This document shows positions 1 through 14,400 of a stretch of 64,000 bases of DNA, one piece after another (position 1 is the first letter of the stretch; each line of letters begins with the position of its first letter). The notes beneath the pieces are model-generated. The model saw nothing but the letters and a program-made list of their open reading frames with translations, did no database searches and was not told where the DNA came from. The position numbers were made by a program, and so were the translations under genes. Source of the DNA: Istiophorus platypterus (taxonomy: Eukaryota; Chordata; Actinopteri; Istiophoriformes; Istiophoridae); assembly GCA_016859345.1 (NCBI GenBank), contig CM029121.1, positions 9,872,411 through 9,936,410 on the forward strand, in the 5' to 3' direction.

Positions 1-3000
1 AACAGAGGACACCGGAGCAGTCAGGAACTGAAAAGCAGAACAGGAAAAGGGAGAACGGATGAGAGAAACAACAGAACTTTGGATGAGAGGAGAGGAGTGA
101 AAGAGTTTGGCTCAGTGTGGTAGGTTGTCACAGCATGCCCCAGCCGCCCACTATACTCCTCCTCCCTACATTCCTTAACAGGGGGGAGGTCTCTATCCAT
201 CCTACAGTTCCCCACCTGGGCAGCCAAACACCTGTCAAGTGTAGGAGCACACACACACACAAACGCACAAACAAGAACGGTACCTGTGAGCCCTGGGGCT
301 CAGGTGCAAGGTCAGCTATGTTATAATGCTCAACACACTGACAATGGTGATAAGGTCACAGATAAGCGATCAAGGTGGGTGAGACAGGTGATATGGCTGA
401 CCTGTGGAATAACCTGTGACCTGCTTCTGCGTCACAGGTGCTAGTAGCCAGAATATGACATTGTCCCTGGGCCTGAAGGTAGAAGGAGAATTGTAATGAG
501 GCCTTAGTGTCCCCCTAATGGCTGCGGGTCGATGGCAGGTTCGTTCCATCATCAGTGTCAAGATTAATCACATGACAAAAGAAATGAGGCACAAAGACAG
601 GATGTGAAGGTGGGTGTACTGTGCACTTATAAAACTTATACGAGGTAACAGAGAGGTGAGAGAACCCATCACTGCATAGTAATGAGAAGGGACAAGAATA
701 TGAGTACAGCTCATGACCAACTGTTCCCAAAGTGTTCAAACTTATAGCTCTCATGATATTGGAGTATTTTTACTTGCACACAAGTGAAGGTGTGTCATGT
801 GTTATGCCATGTGCTTTGCTGGAAGAAATAGAACAGTTCCCCCAAAGGCTACAAGTCTCTAATAAACCTCAAAAAAGGAAAAGAATGTGGCTTTTCCTTG
901 GCAGAATGTGATAACCTTGGCACTGACACTAGGACACACACATACACACACACACAAACGTAACCTGTTGATCTCCCAACTGCAGATAAAATTCAGAACA
1001 TTTCTGAGCCAAACCAAAATATTACCTACAGATTACAGCTCCAATGTAACACAACAGTGCGTAGTTCTGGGCATGAGAAAGAGGAACATTCCTTGTTGTG
1101 TACACACACACACACATGCACACGCACAAACGAGCAGGGATATCAGCTAGGTGTGAGAGCAACACTGCCACCCGCTGGCAAAAAATGTAGGTGTGCAGAG
1201 CTTTCACATTGGGGAGGTGAAGTCAAAGATAAAACCTTTTCATGCCTGGAGGGAAGAAAAATGACTCCAGAAAGAAATTCAGACAAAATTAAAGCTTTTT
1301 TTTTAATGATTTTTTTTTTAAAGCATTTGAGTAAGGAGAAAGCTGGGAGTGGGCTACATTACCATGTGTAGTACCCACCCCTGGAAAAGGCCTCTGAGTG
1401 CAGACACTGTCTGAATCTTACGTAACCTCACAGCTACACTGAGTGTTCCATTCCATCTTTCCATTCCAGGTTTTATTATAAGGGTGTGGATGCTCTGTGT
1501 GCATGTGTGTGAGAGTGTGTGTGTTTTTTGTGACACCTGAAACTGAACCAGGACTGTGCTGACGCTGTGGACGCCAGCATCCTTTGAAGACTGTAAAACT
1601 TAAGAGATTCTTTCCACTACTGCTTTCATGTCAAACGTGAAAAATAAAGACACAGGGAGCAATAGTATAGCAGTTTTTTTTAGTGAAACCACTGAATGAG
1701 GAGAGGTGAGGTTTAGGGGTAAGAAGAGGGGAGTTTGTGATGTATAGAGGAGGTTGCATGGAGAAAAGGGGAAGAGCTGTAGTCAAACATATTCTGCTGT
1801 TTGCTTTGGAGCACAAGCAACAGCCTGTGTGTGTGCGAGAGTGGTAGAGAATAAAGGTGGAGGGAGCTGGATATAGAGGAAAGACCGTCATGGAATACAG
1901 GGATAGATGGAGGAAGCGAAGAGGAGGTGGCGGTAAATGGACTGAGGTAGCGCCCATGTTTGCACAGGATGCGGGTCTGTGGGGTGGAGCATGATGGGGT
2001 AGGCTATGGGGCTTCAGCATGAACAGAGTACTCTTTTCATGGTTGTAAAAATAAAAAAATAAAATGCAAAACAACAAAACCAGAGAGAAATGCCTGCATA
2101 GATTTCCAGGTCTGGATGGAAAGAGGCTCTTAGTTAAAGCAGCAAAGAGTTGATTAGAGTAGAAACTGTACAACACATTCAGAGTACACAAGCCCTGACA
2201 GACCATAAGGTGAAGCGCAACATAACACTCCTGCAAAATAGGTGACAGCACATTTAAGCTGCAAAGTCGACAAGCAGGCTCTCGGGGAGACTGGACAGAA
2301 CAGAGACAAAGACAGCTCAGTGGGGATGGTTGTTAAGTCTCAAAAACAAATGATGCAGGGATAAAAAGGAGGGTGTGGGCTTCATGCAGACATTTTGGGT
2401 TGTTTCTGTTTCCTGCTCCAAGGCTGTGCATGCCTACCCTGATCCAGCTCATTAACTCCTAAGTGAGGCCATTTAGTCACAGATATCCTAGTGAGCGGAA
2501 TGTGGATGCATATAAACTATAGTGCTTCCCAGAACAAACATACCAACACACACGGACTAAAATATAAATAATGTCTCTTTAACATGGAGATGTAAGCTAG
2601 AGTAATTGGTACTGATGGCCTGACAAACCACGATACGCAACGGCAGGGAATGAGTGACTGATCAATGTTGAGCAGTCAGTTCATCACTGCTTGAGTGGCT
2701 GTGTTGACATATTCTACATGTCACTCTGACCCAAACACAGCGTGTAATATGACATGAGGTCAGATATGTGAAAAATGCTTAAAATATTTGCTATATAATG
2801 ACAGGTATGACACAGCGTCATCCTGAAGCCCGAGGGATTTAAACCAAAGAAGCCATCACGTCTGGAGAAATGATAATGATTTCAAACCAGCTAATAAGAT
2901 CGACATGCTGCCTAGAGAGCAGTAGTTCGCCTCTCAGCTCACTCGCCTGTTTCTAGGTGTATTATATAAGGCGAGCTGCGAGTCTGCATTCCCTTTGCCC

Positions 3001-3004
3001 ACAC

Positions 3005-3036
<32 letters not shown>

Positions 3037-4154
3037 CCAAGAAGAATCCAAAACAAACTTGAGAGATGAAAGCATGAAGTTTGGGGGACCCTGATCCCAA
3101 GAGGAAAGGGTTCCATTTCCTGCATCAGCAGACACCGAGCACAGTTCCACCAGACTGTCTGGCATCTGAGCGAATAGTAACGCTGGAGTTTGATTTGTTA
3201 TTTCACCCAGTCCAATGCCCTGCTTGCTCTATAACCCTGGGAACACGAAATGAACTGACCAGGTCTACACTTGCTGAGCTGGAGGATCTTACACTGCTGT
3301 ATTCTCACGAAGATCTGAATAATATTCTACTAAATTTACTCATTTCTCATAGGCATTAAAAAGAGTCTTTTGTGAGGTTATTTGGCCTTTCTTTATTTAT
3401 CACTACCATTTTTATCTGTTGGACACTTAGAGACTTATATCACTATATGTTATAAAGAAATGGGAAAATGGATAATGAAATGACAAAAAGGAGAATGTGA
3501 GATTGGACTGAAAGAAACACTTTCATGAAAAAAAAGAAGATGAATTTGTAGTTGTTGCTTGAATTTGTACCAGTATTGACTCTCTTTGGACAAAACTTCA
3601 AATTTTGTCCAGGTCTCCTGTGTTGGCGTTCCTTGTTGTAGATTTGCTTTGACTCTTCAGCTTGGTTAATGATGCAGGCTTCTGAGAACACACCCATATC
3701 CCTGTACTGTGTCATTCAGTTTCTGACACTGTCCTCCACAGACGTGAGTGCATGGACAATTAGTATCCATTAGCCACAGTGCTTTTCGTAGAGTAGCTGT
3801 TATCTCGGGAGAGCGTTGCTGGAGTCGCCACAGCAGCAGAAGGTCTCTGAGAGTCTGGCTGGCCTTAAAAACAACCAACTCACATCTGCTGCTCTGCTTA
3901 TCAAAACAACCGCACGGTGAAATAGAGCAAACAAGGACATATTAAAAGAAGAGTACAACCAGTGCCTCCCAGCCCACCCACCCACCAGACCCCTGAGTGG
4001 TGCATTTTAAAAGTTCATTAGTACTGCTTACACATTCTGTCAGAGTAACCAGTTCACAAGGTGCTTCGATGAAAAACTAGGGCTGTCCCCGAACAAGGAT
4101 GTTCAGACGAGACTCAGAGTCCGCACTTCTACCCGACTGATCCAGCGGCATGGG

Positions 4155-4200
4155 GTGTGTGTGTGTGTGTGTGTGTTTGTGTATGTGTGTGTGCACATGT
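4155..4200. repeat. (GT)n microsatellite
   Basis: An imperfect GT dinucleotide tract of about 45 bp with TT and TA interruptions. Confidence 0.9.
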
Positions 4201-6228
4201 GGGGCTCAGTTTGTAAAGTTGCTTAACTATAAAGTCCATTCTGTTTTTTTCAAATAGTGATAGTAGGTAGAGAAAAGAGGCACAAAAGTTGAGAAAAAAA
4301 AGTTAGGTAAAAAGGAACAAAAATAAATGACAAGCCAATGTTGTACAAGAGAATTAGTTTACCAAAAATTCCTTAGAGTACAAACAAAAAAAAGAAGACA
4401 AAACAAACCCCCCCCCCCCCCAATGACTAGATGAGATCTCTCCACCATCTGATAGCAGAGGAAACTCTGGTCCATTGTGTGAGTTTGATTAACAATGGGA
4501 GTGGATGAAGGCGTAGGAAGTGGTAAGTCCCGGGATTGGGCAAAGAGGTGAAGAGAAGCATGTGACTGAAGGAGGCCAACAGATTAACAAACCAAAAAGC
4601 AAGCTGGTGGAAAATATGAGCAAACCGGTGCTCCGTGCACAAAGTTCTGGTGAGTGTGTCTCTGCGTGCATTTCAACCACTAATCGGCTTAAAGGTGTGT
4701 ATGTGTGTGAGTGCTTGAATGAAGCAAGAAGCAACACCTCTCCTCCCCAGAGGGGAAGTCTAATCTCTCCAAGGAAGATACTTAGAAAGGAGACAGGCAT
4801 GATATAACCACCAGCACCACCTGTCATGGATATCTACCCATAACAACAAGAAAACTGCCACCGAAAACAGCAGCAGCTCAAAAACAAGATGTAGAGATCG
4901 TTAACCCACAGCAAGTCCCATAACCCAGAGCAGTGACAGTACGCATGGACTGTGGGCTGAGTACATGTTCCACCCAAAGACTTATTTTCCGATAATTAGC
5001 TATGACAGCAGATCATGTAGGGATGTCAGTAAATATCAGTCTCAGAGGCCTAATCAAGAGAAAAAACACAAGGTGTGTACGTGTTAGGCAGAGGGCAAAA
5101 CCAGAGAGGTGCTGTTAGGTAAGTCATGATGTTGACATCACGTGTTTCTGTGTCACGGCCACAGCAGAGAAGAGTGAGGGGGAAGCTTAGAGACATAAGA
5201 GAAAAGGCAGAAAATTGGAGCATTGCTGAATTGAACAGCGAGGCGATGCCCTTTGTCAGGGACTGGCAATGAGGAAATATAAGAGCGCATCCTTAGTCAG
5301 TCTGCTGTGAGAAAAGATGCACAAACACAATCCTATGGAGCCATAAAAATACTTAACACAGTGAAAACCATAGAATGATGTGTACATTAAAAAAAAAAAA
5401 TCCTCACCAACACATATGCTACAAAACAAAAGGCATGCCTGTTGTCTACAGATGGTGCATCAATGAGCAAGGGAAGGAAGTGGGCGGAGGCAGCTGCTGC
5501 CAGTGTCAGAATGGGAAAATAAAAGAGAGGTGGATATAAAGGAGGCTCAAGAGAGGTCAAATCAATTGATGTCCTTGGAGCAGTGAGAGCAGGGACGTGT
5601 GTGTCCGTCCACTGCTGCTGTCGCACTATGTCACACTGTCCTCCGCCGGCTGCACATGTAGAGGATGAGCTGTGATATTAAGAATATAACCTGATCCTTT
5701 TATGAGCGGATGAGATCAGTGGCTTTCGACACCATGAAGTTGAGCATGTGTGTCCGTGTGCGTGTCCTCACCAAGGGATTCAGGTGTAAACAAGACTGAT
5801 TGGCTGGATGTAGAGGAGTAACTGGTAGATGAGTTTATGCAGTGACATCATCTGTGCTGGAGGGGGATGGGAGGGTTCCTAGTGCAGTGTGCACATCTGT
5901 CTTCAACATGCAAGACTTCAACAATGGTACAAAACACAAAAAACCAACAAACAACAACAACAAAAACAAACAAAACAAAAGAACCCCCCCCCCTTGAAAT
6001 TAAGACCATAACAGGCTGGGAGAGCAGACGAATTTCTATGATAGAAAAGGGGCATTTAAGGTTAGTCCTTGTTGGCCCACAGCCTCCGAGCTCTGGAAGT
6101 GAACGTAATAACGTCACCTCTGAACATGCTGGAGTCAGCATTCTGCAGCAACCGCGTTCGCTCCGGAGCAGCCTCTCCACCACAGCTACTCTCTGATTAA
6201 ATAGAGTCTAACAAGGAGGGAGTTCATT

Positions 6229-6258
6229 GTGTGTGTGTGTGCGTGTGTGTGTGTGTGT
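6229..6258. repeat. (GT)n microsatellite
   Basis: A GT tract of about 30 bp with one GC interruption. Confidence 0.9.
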
Positions 6259-7278
6259 AACTCATTAATCTGAAAATGATGCAAGCGCGATCTAGTTGTG
6301 CTTTCAATGTGCAAGAATTTGACTTGAATCTGTACATAATACGATTGCACTTATGGAGGCTATTTAAAACTTTCCTAGTCTGTTTTTTCACGTCTTCCTC
6401 TCCACTCTATCCTCGGTAACAGCGCCATGTCAGATGGTAGATAATTGAAACAAATGAGGGGGCGCAGCTGCCAAAGGGACTGCAGCACAGAGGCAATTAC
6501 AAAGAGTGTATGTTTTACTGTGAGACGGAGAGCGGAGAGCTGCTTACCTACTCACCACCACCTTCTCCGTTTAATTAGACTGCACCAGACCTCCCCTCCC
6601 TCTTATTCTCACAAGGGACAAACGCAACAAACAGGAAGTGAGGCGCCAAGGCACTTCCTTTCTCCCTTCAAATGGGATTCCTGTTCCAAGAGGCTATGCA
6701 GATAAGTCATGGGCCTCTGCAACAACTACTATAACCGATTTGCCGCCTTCACAGCCCATACAAAGCCTCCAGGCCCATTGTTCTGTTACTGAATTCTGTC
6801 CAACCCTTTTCCTGCCACCTGACCAACCTACAAACTGCGCCAAACACAATAAAGCCATTATCCACTCGCCAATTGGGCCACCAAGCAGCTGTAACAAGTT
6901 TTTCCATGCCCACAGTGCACCTGCTACACTGCACTTTTACTCTGCTACACTGCACATAATATTCGTCTGATCGGCCCAGACTGAAGCATTTCTAGCTCAG
7001 TGTGTTACAGGACATGTTCTGGGTTCTTTCTCTTAATTTGTTTACCTTCCTTTTGTTTTATTCTTTATGATATTAACTGATGAAAAACTGTATTTAACTA
7101 TTTCAGTGACAAAAGGGCTGCAAAGAGGTAGTGGTGTTTTTTTTAATTAAGCATATGCATGACTGTGGATGAGTGTGTGCTTGCATGCTGACTGTGTGGA
7201 TCTAAATGCAGAGGTGAGGTTAGTGCAAGGCCATCTCTTTCTGCATCTCCTGAGCCAGCGGGACTCAGCTGCTCCTGA

Positions 7279-7325
7279 ACACACACCCACACCCACACAC
7301 ACACCCACACACACACCCACACACA

Positions 7326-7375
<50 letters not shown>

Positions 7376-7378
7376 CAG
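7279..7378. repeat. (CA)n microsatellite with CACACCC higher-order repeats
   Basis: The first half is made of acacacccac-type units at a period of about 8-10 bp. The second half is pure CA. The ORFs through it (poly-CV or poly-TH) are artefacts. Confidence 0.95.
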
Positions 7379-7450
7379 TCTGTGTTATGCAACTGGCCCT
7401 GTGCGTGGGGTCTGCCCTCTGTAGTGACTGGAGGGCAGGTGAAAGTAGAG

Positions 7451-7478
7451 AAGTCTGTCAGTCAAGACTGACAGACTT
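7451..7478. repeat. perfect 13-bp inverted repeat, 2-nt spacer
   Basis: Arm aagtctgtcagtc (7451-7463) is exactly reverse-complementary to gactgacagactt (7466-7478), with AA between them. Confidence 0.95.
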
Positions 7479-9204
7479 CATACATCTGCACTGACCAGCC
7501 AGTGTCGCTCAAATCTCAGTGTAATGTAACACAGGTCCTGACTGGACCAAGTTAACTCAGACACCTCGGCTAGGGTTTGTCTGCTCTCCATTATGACTGT
7601 CTCCTGACAAAAGGGGGGGGGGCACACATTCAAGCTCAGAAAACGGGGGAAGAGGCAGATTTTGTTATTCGGGTCCATCTAAGGCAAGATATTGGAGGAA
7701 ATTCTTGGGAACTTTGGAAGGAAGTCCAAAGAAAAAGATCAAAACCAGAAAGGTCAAGTACGCATTTAAACTCACTGATGCTGTCTGACCCGTCCTCATC
7801 TAAGTACAGCCATTAGCTTGATGATAAATATAGAGTGTCTACTGTATGAGTGCAGCAACCTCCGCTGAGTCCTACCGGTTTATTTTGGACTGCATGCGCA
7901 ATTTGTTTAGGTGGAGTTTGGGTGGAGTAGTCAATGATAAACACAAGCACAATAACAAAAAATGATTATACAGAATCAATATTTAGTAAATATTGATATT
8001 ATCTTGGAAATAGAATTTCAGCAGACCATCAAACATTCAGTTAAAAATGAAAGGGCTGATCTTGCTGTTTAGTTAGACGTCCAGATATTTTTCTCTAGCC
8101 AGGATGACAAAGCAGCTCTATTTCACAGTGCAAAGCCACAGGAAATAATCCTGTCCAATTCCTCCAGGCAAAGCTTTTAATAGACAATGATTTCATGAGA
8201 TTTCTATGCAGTAATCGAAACTTAAGCCCAATTCTTTTAAACAAAACTTTCCTCAAAGGCTGATTCAATTCAGCCGCATCTGAGTGATGGGCAGCCACAC
8301 GAGGAGGGAGCCGTCGTGGGCTGAGGGGAAGGAGCGCAGGGTTTGTTTGTGGAGAATGGCGTCCTTGTTGAGCTGCATGTCTTGGCTCTGTGGAAGCAGC
8401 CAGGCTTGCCAAAGATAGCCTAATGAGAGACACATGGCAAACAGTATGGCCTGCTCTGCTAATGCAACACACACACACTATGATGACACACTCAGAGCTG
8501 TTGTTCCACATCACACGTTTTAAAATTTACCACATGATCCACGGAGAGCAAACACATATACATAAGCTTTTGTCATGTGATGGAGCCTCCAGGTCTGAAG
8601 GTGTGTGCTCTCCAGAAAGACTTAAACAACAATACATCACAGGGGTAGAGAAACATTAAACCTCATAACAGAGAGGAAAGCTGGATATTTTTTGGTTTGT
8701 GTATGAAGATGTGATGACCACAACGAAAACCTAAACCTTTAATGTTTGTGTGTGCGTGTGCGCGCGGGGGATTGTCAAAAGGCAGACAAACCTAAACCAA
8801 AAGGTCAAACTATAACGCGGACTACTTCAACTTTAATTGGTGTAAAACTGATCATGTCCCATTAACATAAACTATTTTCTCCTTTCTCTTTCTATTCTAC
8901 TCTCTTTGAGAGCTAGAAGTTTATATCTACAAGACTTTCATAATCACAAAATATATACTTTCAGAATAAGGGATTAAAAAAAACAAAACAAAACTCTTAA
9001 TACTGGAATACAAACCCATAAATCCCAACCAGACTCATTTAACTGTCAACAGCAAGAGCTTGAGATTAAAAATCAGTCTCACAAACCTGAACACGTGTTA
9101 AACAATTCTATCCTCAGTCCATTGTCAAAGAGTCTCTTCAAGGTCAAAAGCTACAATTACAGTGGAATATTTCATTCTTTCTATTTTGGGAAGTGTGCTT
9201 ATTC

Positions 9205-9480
9205 ACTTCCTTGTCAAGAGTTAGATGAGAAGATCAAAGCTGGAGCCAATAGGTGGTTAACTTAGCATTAAGTCTGGAAACCAGGGGAAACAGCTAGGCT
9301 GGTTCCATCTGATGGTAAAACAATCTACCTAACAAAAGCCCTGAGCTTCCCTAATTAACATGTTATATCTCATCTGCTTAATCCATTTTAAGAAGGTTTA
9401 CAAGGTAAAAAACAGTTATGGTTTTACAGGGGGGATTATGAACCCAGACTACTTCTTGGCTAGCTGTAGTAACCCAAAGT
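9205..9480 (+). mobile_element. dispersed teleost repeat (percomorph non-autonomous family), copy 1
   Basis: Segments gagttagatgagaagatc, aacttagcattaagtctgga, ggggaaacagctaggctggt, ttaacatgttatatctca, gttttacaggggggattatg and acttcttggct, in this order, resemble a common interspersed repeat I associate with percomorph genomes. I have no family name for it and could not check a database. A second, 5'-only copy lies at about 51380-51545. Confidence 0.7.
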
Positions 9481-11390
9481 AAAACCACAACTTGACATTT
9501 ACACCCTTGAGATTTATTTCTGAAAGTGATATCAATCTTTTCAGCTAACTCTCAGCAGCAAAGCAAACAAGCACATTTCCCATGAAGGACAAACTATTCC
9601 TTTAAACAGATGCCAAATCATTTCATATGATGTGTGTCCAGACATGCGAATGAAAAATAATAATAATAATAATCTTATTTGTAGGTATGTATATAATCCA
9701 AAATTGAAATCACACTTAATATTTAACATTCAGTGAAGCTGTTGATTCTCAGAAGTAAGTGGCTCTGTGTATCCTGCTTCTACTTAACCTCAGCTGAGTA
9801 GAAAACAAAGTCATTGCTCCCGACTACAAAAACTCCAGGTCAACTTGATTTTATTTTACTTTACGTCTTGTGATGACAGAATGTTCAGTTGCGCCATTCT
9901 ACACAGGATGATCAACATTAGAGCTGACACCGTTTTAAAGAGTGCTGGCAGGCAGTTTCTACTCCACACAATGCTACTGTTGAAAGTTGAAACACCGGAG
10001 CCCAGGAGATGGAGGGCTGGCCTGGGGCTGAGGTCAATGAGGACCTGTTCAGATGGGTGCGCCTTCAAAACCACACATCATCAAGCCATATAACATCACC
10101 GCCAAGATCTCCGATTGGCTGATGGAGACGCAGAGAGAGAGGAAATGCTAAAAATAGACGTGACGGCCCATTTTGGCTTAATGGGCCTGTGAGACATCAC
10201 CCCTGCCTTGATCATTAACATAAATACTTTTGGCACAAGCCCTGCCTTCACAAGGCTTCTGTGTGTATTTCACCAACAGTATTTAACATATGTGGAGAAT
10301 CACAGATACATGACGCACATGTACGCACATAAACTGCAGGCTGTTATTCATACTAAGAGCAGCAATGAAGTGTAAACAAAGTTCTGAATAACTGCAAGGC
10401 CTAATCTAATCCAGCTGTGCTGTGTGCGTCTGTGTTAAAGCTACAATTTTACCCTCACCATCAAAACGCTCCTTAGAGAACTAGAAAGTTATATTTAGAA
10501 TTTATACAGCAGTTAAGGCAAGCTCAGGCTGGCTAACCCCACAACCACAAGAGAGGGGAACCAGATCCTTCCTGCTCCAACTGCCAGAGAGCCTAACCTA
10601 AATTATCTTAGCCTTTTTTCTCTGGTGCAATAACCATAGCCATATGAGTACCTGTAGGTTGTCAGATTTTAAAACGAACGGCACAGGATCTTCAACACGA
10701 CAGCTGCGCCAAGTCTATCCATATTTATCTATCTATCCAAATCTAACAGAAAGTAAATTAAAAAAAAAGAGGAAAGTCTGTCTAGTCAATGTTCTGCAAA
10801 CAGAAACAGGAAAAAAGGGGAAAAAAACATATCCCTGCCCCCTTGTAAGGGAACTCTGTGTCCAAACTAACAGTGCTGCAGAGCCAAAGGGGCACATGGG
10901 AGGATGAGACGAAAGGTTGGGCAAGCCTAACCGTCTAGCTGCCTTCTAGGTTGCATGCCATTTCATTCCGGATAGTCTTAACCTACCCTCCTAACAAACC
11001 CTGTAACCACTGACGTCTAACACTCCTCCCCTTCGGTCAGCTATAGGAGGCTGGCTATGTGCCATCGCTTTCCCTCTGTCCTCAGCTCCCTCCTCCTCTC
11101 CTCCCACAAGTAAAGATACCCTGTGTGTCTGACTACGGCAGAATCTCTGTCTGCTACAGCAGCACTGTCCTCAAATGTCTCCTCAAAATTGCAGCAGTAT
11201 AACAGAGAGAGTGAATGGGCAGGAGAGGAAGGGGGAAGGAGGGAGGGATCAGAAGAAGTTAGTGAAAGTCCGAAATTATACATTGCGAATGCTGAAAAGC
11301 CAAAAGCGATGACAACAATAATCAACAACAACAGTGAGGAGGAGGAGGGAGAGGTCAAAAAAAGGAGAGAAAAGTGACTTGATTAACTAC

Positions 11391-11428
11391 CTATAGAAGA
11401 AGCAGTCGCAGCACACCAGAACCCCCAT
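11391..11428 (-). CDS. weak candidate alternative first exon (MGVLVCCDCFFY)
   Basis: The minus strand has an ATG at 11428 followed by GVLVCCDCFFY and AG, then the donor gtagtt. Like the other two candidates it ends in phase 2. Gly2 followed by adjacent cysteines would fit N-myristoylation and palmitoylation (inference). The reading frame also stays open upstream to an ATG at 11599. No CpG island accompanies it and the donor is only moderate, so this may be chance. Confidence 0.2.
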
Positions 11429-14400
11429 CCAGACAGTGGTGAAGCAGAGCCGGGGTGACGAGGCTCCGACCCACAGCACCCTTTCCTCCCTTTCCTCTCC
11501 CTGTCTCTGCTCCTCTCTTGCAAATTCCCCTACGGCTGCAGCAGGACAGCAGCTCCCAGCTCCAGCATAGGACCTTGTGTAATCATATGGCTGCTCCAAC
11601 GGCCTTCGACTTTACCGCAGGTCATGCAGGACAGACGGATGCGCATGTGTAGGCCGTTTGCACAATCCAGCCAAACAAACATGGAAAAAAATACAATTTC
11701 AAAACAACTAGAGAGGAAATCATTCAAAAAAAGAGAAACACTTCTCTGAGCATGTTTCTCTCTCCCTTCCAACTACTGCAACTGCCTGCCTCGCTTTCAC
11801 ACTCTTGTCCTCTCTCTCCCTCCCTACCTCCCTCTCCCTCTCTCGCTTGCTGGCTCCCACTTGAAAGGCGGGAAGATTAGCTTGGCAAACAGAGTCCCAT
11901 AAACAAACTGCTGACTGCTGGGCAGCACAGGGTGGACTGCAGGGGAGTTAGAGAGAGATGGACATAGACACGGTGAGAGAGCGAGAGAGAGAGACGAAGG
12001 AAACAATTCCTGGGAGGCAGTAATCTCAGCTATCTGTATACATCCTAAACAAGGGCTAAACATCCTATCTCCACCCATCGGTCATAAAGACCAAACACAC
12101 CCTCTGTTTGCCGAATGGGATTTGGAGTCAAATCCTTTCAGACCTCTGGAAAGTTAGATCGGCGCAGCAAGTTGACGGCCTCTCTATGGTTGTGCACCTT
12201 CACTTACATGTAACTGAGATGTAACAGCAGATGGCTACCTGTCAACTCTCGTGTCAATACAGTTGAACGATCAACCACAAATCTGCAAGCAGAACATACA
12301 CAATAACTGGGACTCCTCATTCACAGAACTGATGCAGACGTACGAAATGGGAGGGGCTAGTGCAGAGACAAGCCCCCAGGAAGCTAGCCAATCACTGCAG
12401 AGCCCTATGGTTATGGTGTGGGCAAACAAGGTGAAGGACACTGAGTTAATTATGGGTGGTGTTACATCTCTTTCTCTCTTCCATGCATTGCCTAATAAGA
12501 GCAATCATTTCCTTTTGCCCTCTGCCAGTCGGGTGCTTCCTTTAAGATCAAAACACACAGACACACCAACACTTTAAAGGGACTGCAGCAGTCAGGTGAA
12601 GGAGTGTGTGTGAGATGCTGTAATGGAAGGTGGCCAGACTTAGCAGACACCAACACAGGATTAACTGACCATGAGGAAGGCAGCCACTGAATATGGATGC
12701 TCAAAGTCAAACAGGCTGACTCCACTCTGCTGTCCAGAGAGAACAAATCACTGCAGTCTGCCAAGAGTAAGACTGAGAGACAAGAGAGGCAGAGGCGACA
12801 AGTCACCTTCAGAGGACAGCAGTTATGCAACAACCACAGGGGGACGCTTCTGCTCTTATTCTGTCACTGACTCATAAAACAAGTCCTGAACAGGGAGATA
12901 GGTTTACCAGTAACCACAGTTGGTAGAGATTTCCACCCAAAACTGCCAGACTAAACTTAAAGCGACACCGTGGGACACGCTGACCCGTCTCTGCTATGTC
13001 TTTTTGAGATAAAAGATGGCAAAGAGAACTGCAGCAGACCGGCGAAGCACTTTTACATCCAATGATGTCATTCCTCCTCCTCCAGCCCCAGCCCCAGCTC
13101 CAGCCCCAGGCCCAGCTCCAGCCCCAGCTCCAGCCCCAGCCCCAGCCCCAGCACCTCCTCCTCCCTGGAGTCCCGTCACCAGGACCTACAGCTAAAACGC
13201 CTCCTCTTTCACTGTTTAATTACCTCATCTCTCTCACCTGTGCACACACACATACACAGATGTGAATGCATGCTTGCTACTGAGTGGAAGGACACAGTTA
13301 TACACCCATTTCCTAAGTAAAAGAAAGGGGGGTAGGGAAACATGGCGATAACATCTTTCTCGCATTTTCAGCTGTGTGATGAAGCGAGTGTTAGGTACTG
13401 AAAACACAAAGGGAGCTAATGAGTGCCAAAGAATCAGGATGTGGATTTTGTGTGTGTGTTTTAGGTACAGCAGAAGGCCATGTGCCCAATAACAAGGCAA
13501 AGGGGAAAAGGAGCAACAAAAGAGAAAAAATGTAAGAAAAAAGTCTGAAACTAAATCAACTGTCACTTTCAACAATATGAGAAAGCTCTACGGGGACTCT
13601 GAGCATGTGTTCATGTGTGTACTTCCTGAAATTTTTGTTCTTATCGTGAAATCCAGGCAAACAATAAAAGCAAGACATCCGGTGTAGCAGTTACATGAAA
13701 TGAAAGCTATGTGACTTGGTTGGTGGACGGCAGAAAGACAAAGAAAGTATTTTTCTTATAAACTTGTGACTCGTCGAGATAACACAATGAAGGGAGAGAG
13801 AAAAACAGACAGAGTGCCCGAACCACCGGGCAGGGGAAAGACCCGACTCGTGACTGGGTTTAGAAACGCCAGGATATGAATAGAGGCTGTTGCAATCATG
13901 ACAAGGGAAAGTGGGTTAGGGAGAACGAGGCAGGCACACATTGTGCACATCATTAACACTGCCACACACACATACACAAACACATCCAAAGTTGCTAGGT
14001 GATGGGACCTCAGGAAGGGGTATTTCAGTGGAGGAAAAAGGAGAGGAGAAGCGGAAAGCTCATTTTCCTTGATGGAAGAGGGAAAACAAAAGAGAGAGAG
14101 CCCCCCCCCAGCTTAAAGCGAGACAGGTTTCTCCTGATGAAGCTGAGCAGACAACACGTGGGTGCCACATTGGTGAAATCAGGGCACCCATGAAAGGAAA
14201 TGATATTTCGTAATGGCCCCCCATAAAGAGTTACTTCCTGTCCCTCATCAAAACTGAAAAAAACTAAATTCAGTATATTCACAATTATAAATAACCACAA
14301 AGTTAATTTTTCACAGTGAATTTACAGATGTAGCCTCAAATAACCTTAATATCCATCACAATAACAAAAAAAGTCTTGAGTGGTCCTATTGCATCCATGT

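Larger units (their letters stand above)
1..11390. other. non-coding, probably mob2 intron
   Basis: No exon with recognisable homology was found on either strand. The stretch holds short (CA)n tracts (about 247-263, 936-956, 1103-1120), poly-A at 3009-3032, poly-C at 4409-4422, two larger microsatellites, a perfect inverted repeat at 7451-7478 and a dispersed repeat at about 9205-9480. The longest ORF is 206 codons (1631-2251, minus). It is low in complexity, has no domain signature and is best regarded as spurious. Confidence 0.6.

Noticed and set aside
1631..2251. 206-codon minus-strand ORF, the longest outside dusp8 and the CA repeats
   Set aside because: Composition is Leu/Ser/Pro/His-rich and reflects G/A-rich DNA on the plus strand. 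There is no domain, no splice context and no conserved motif that I recognise.
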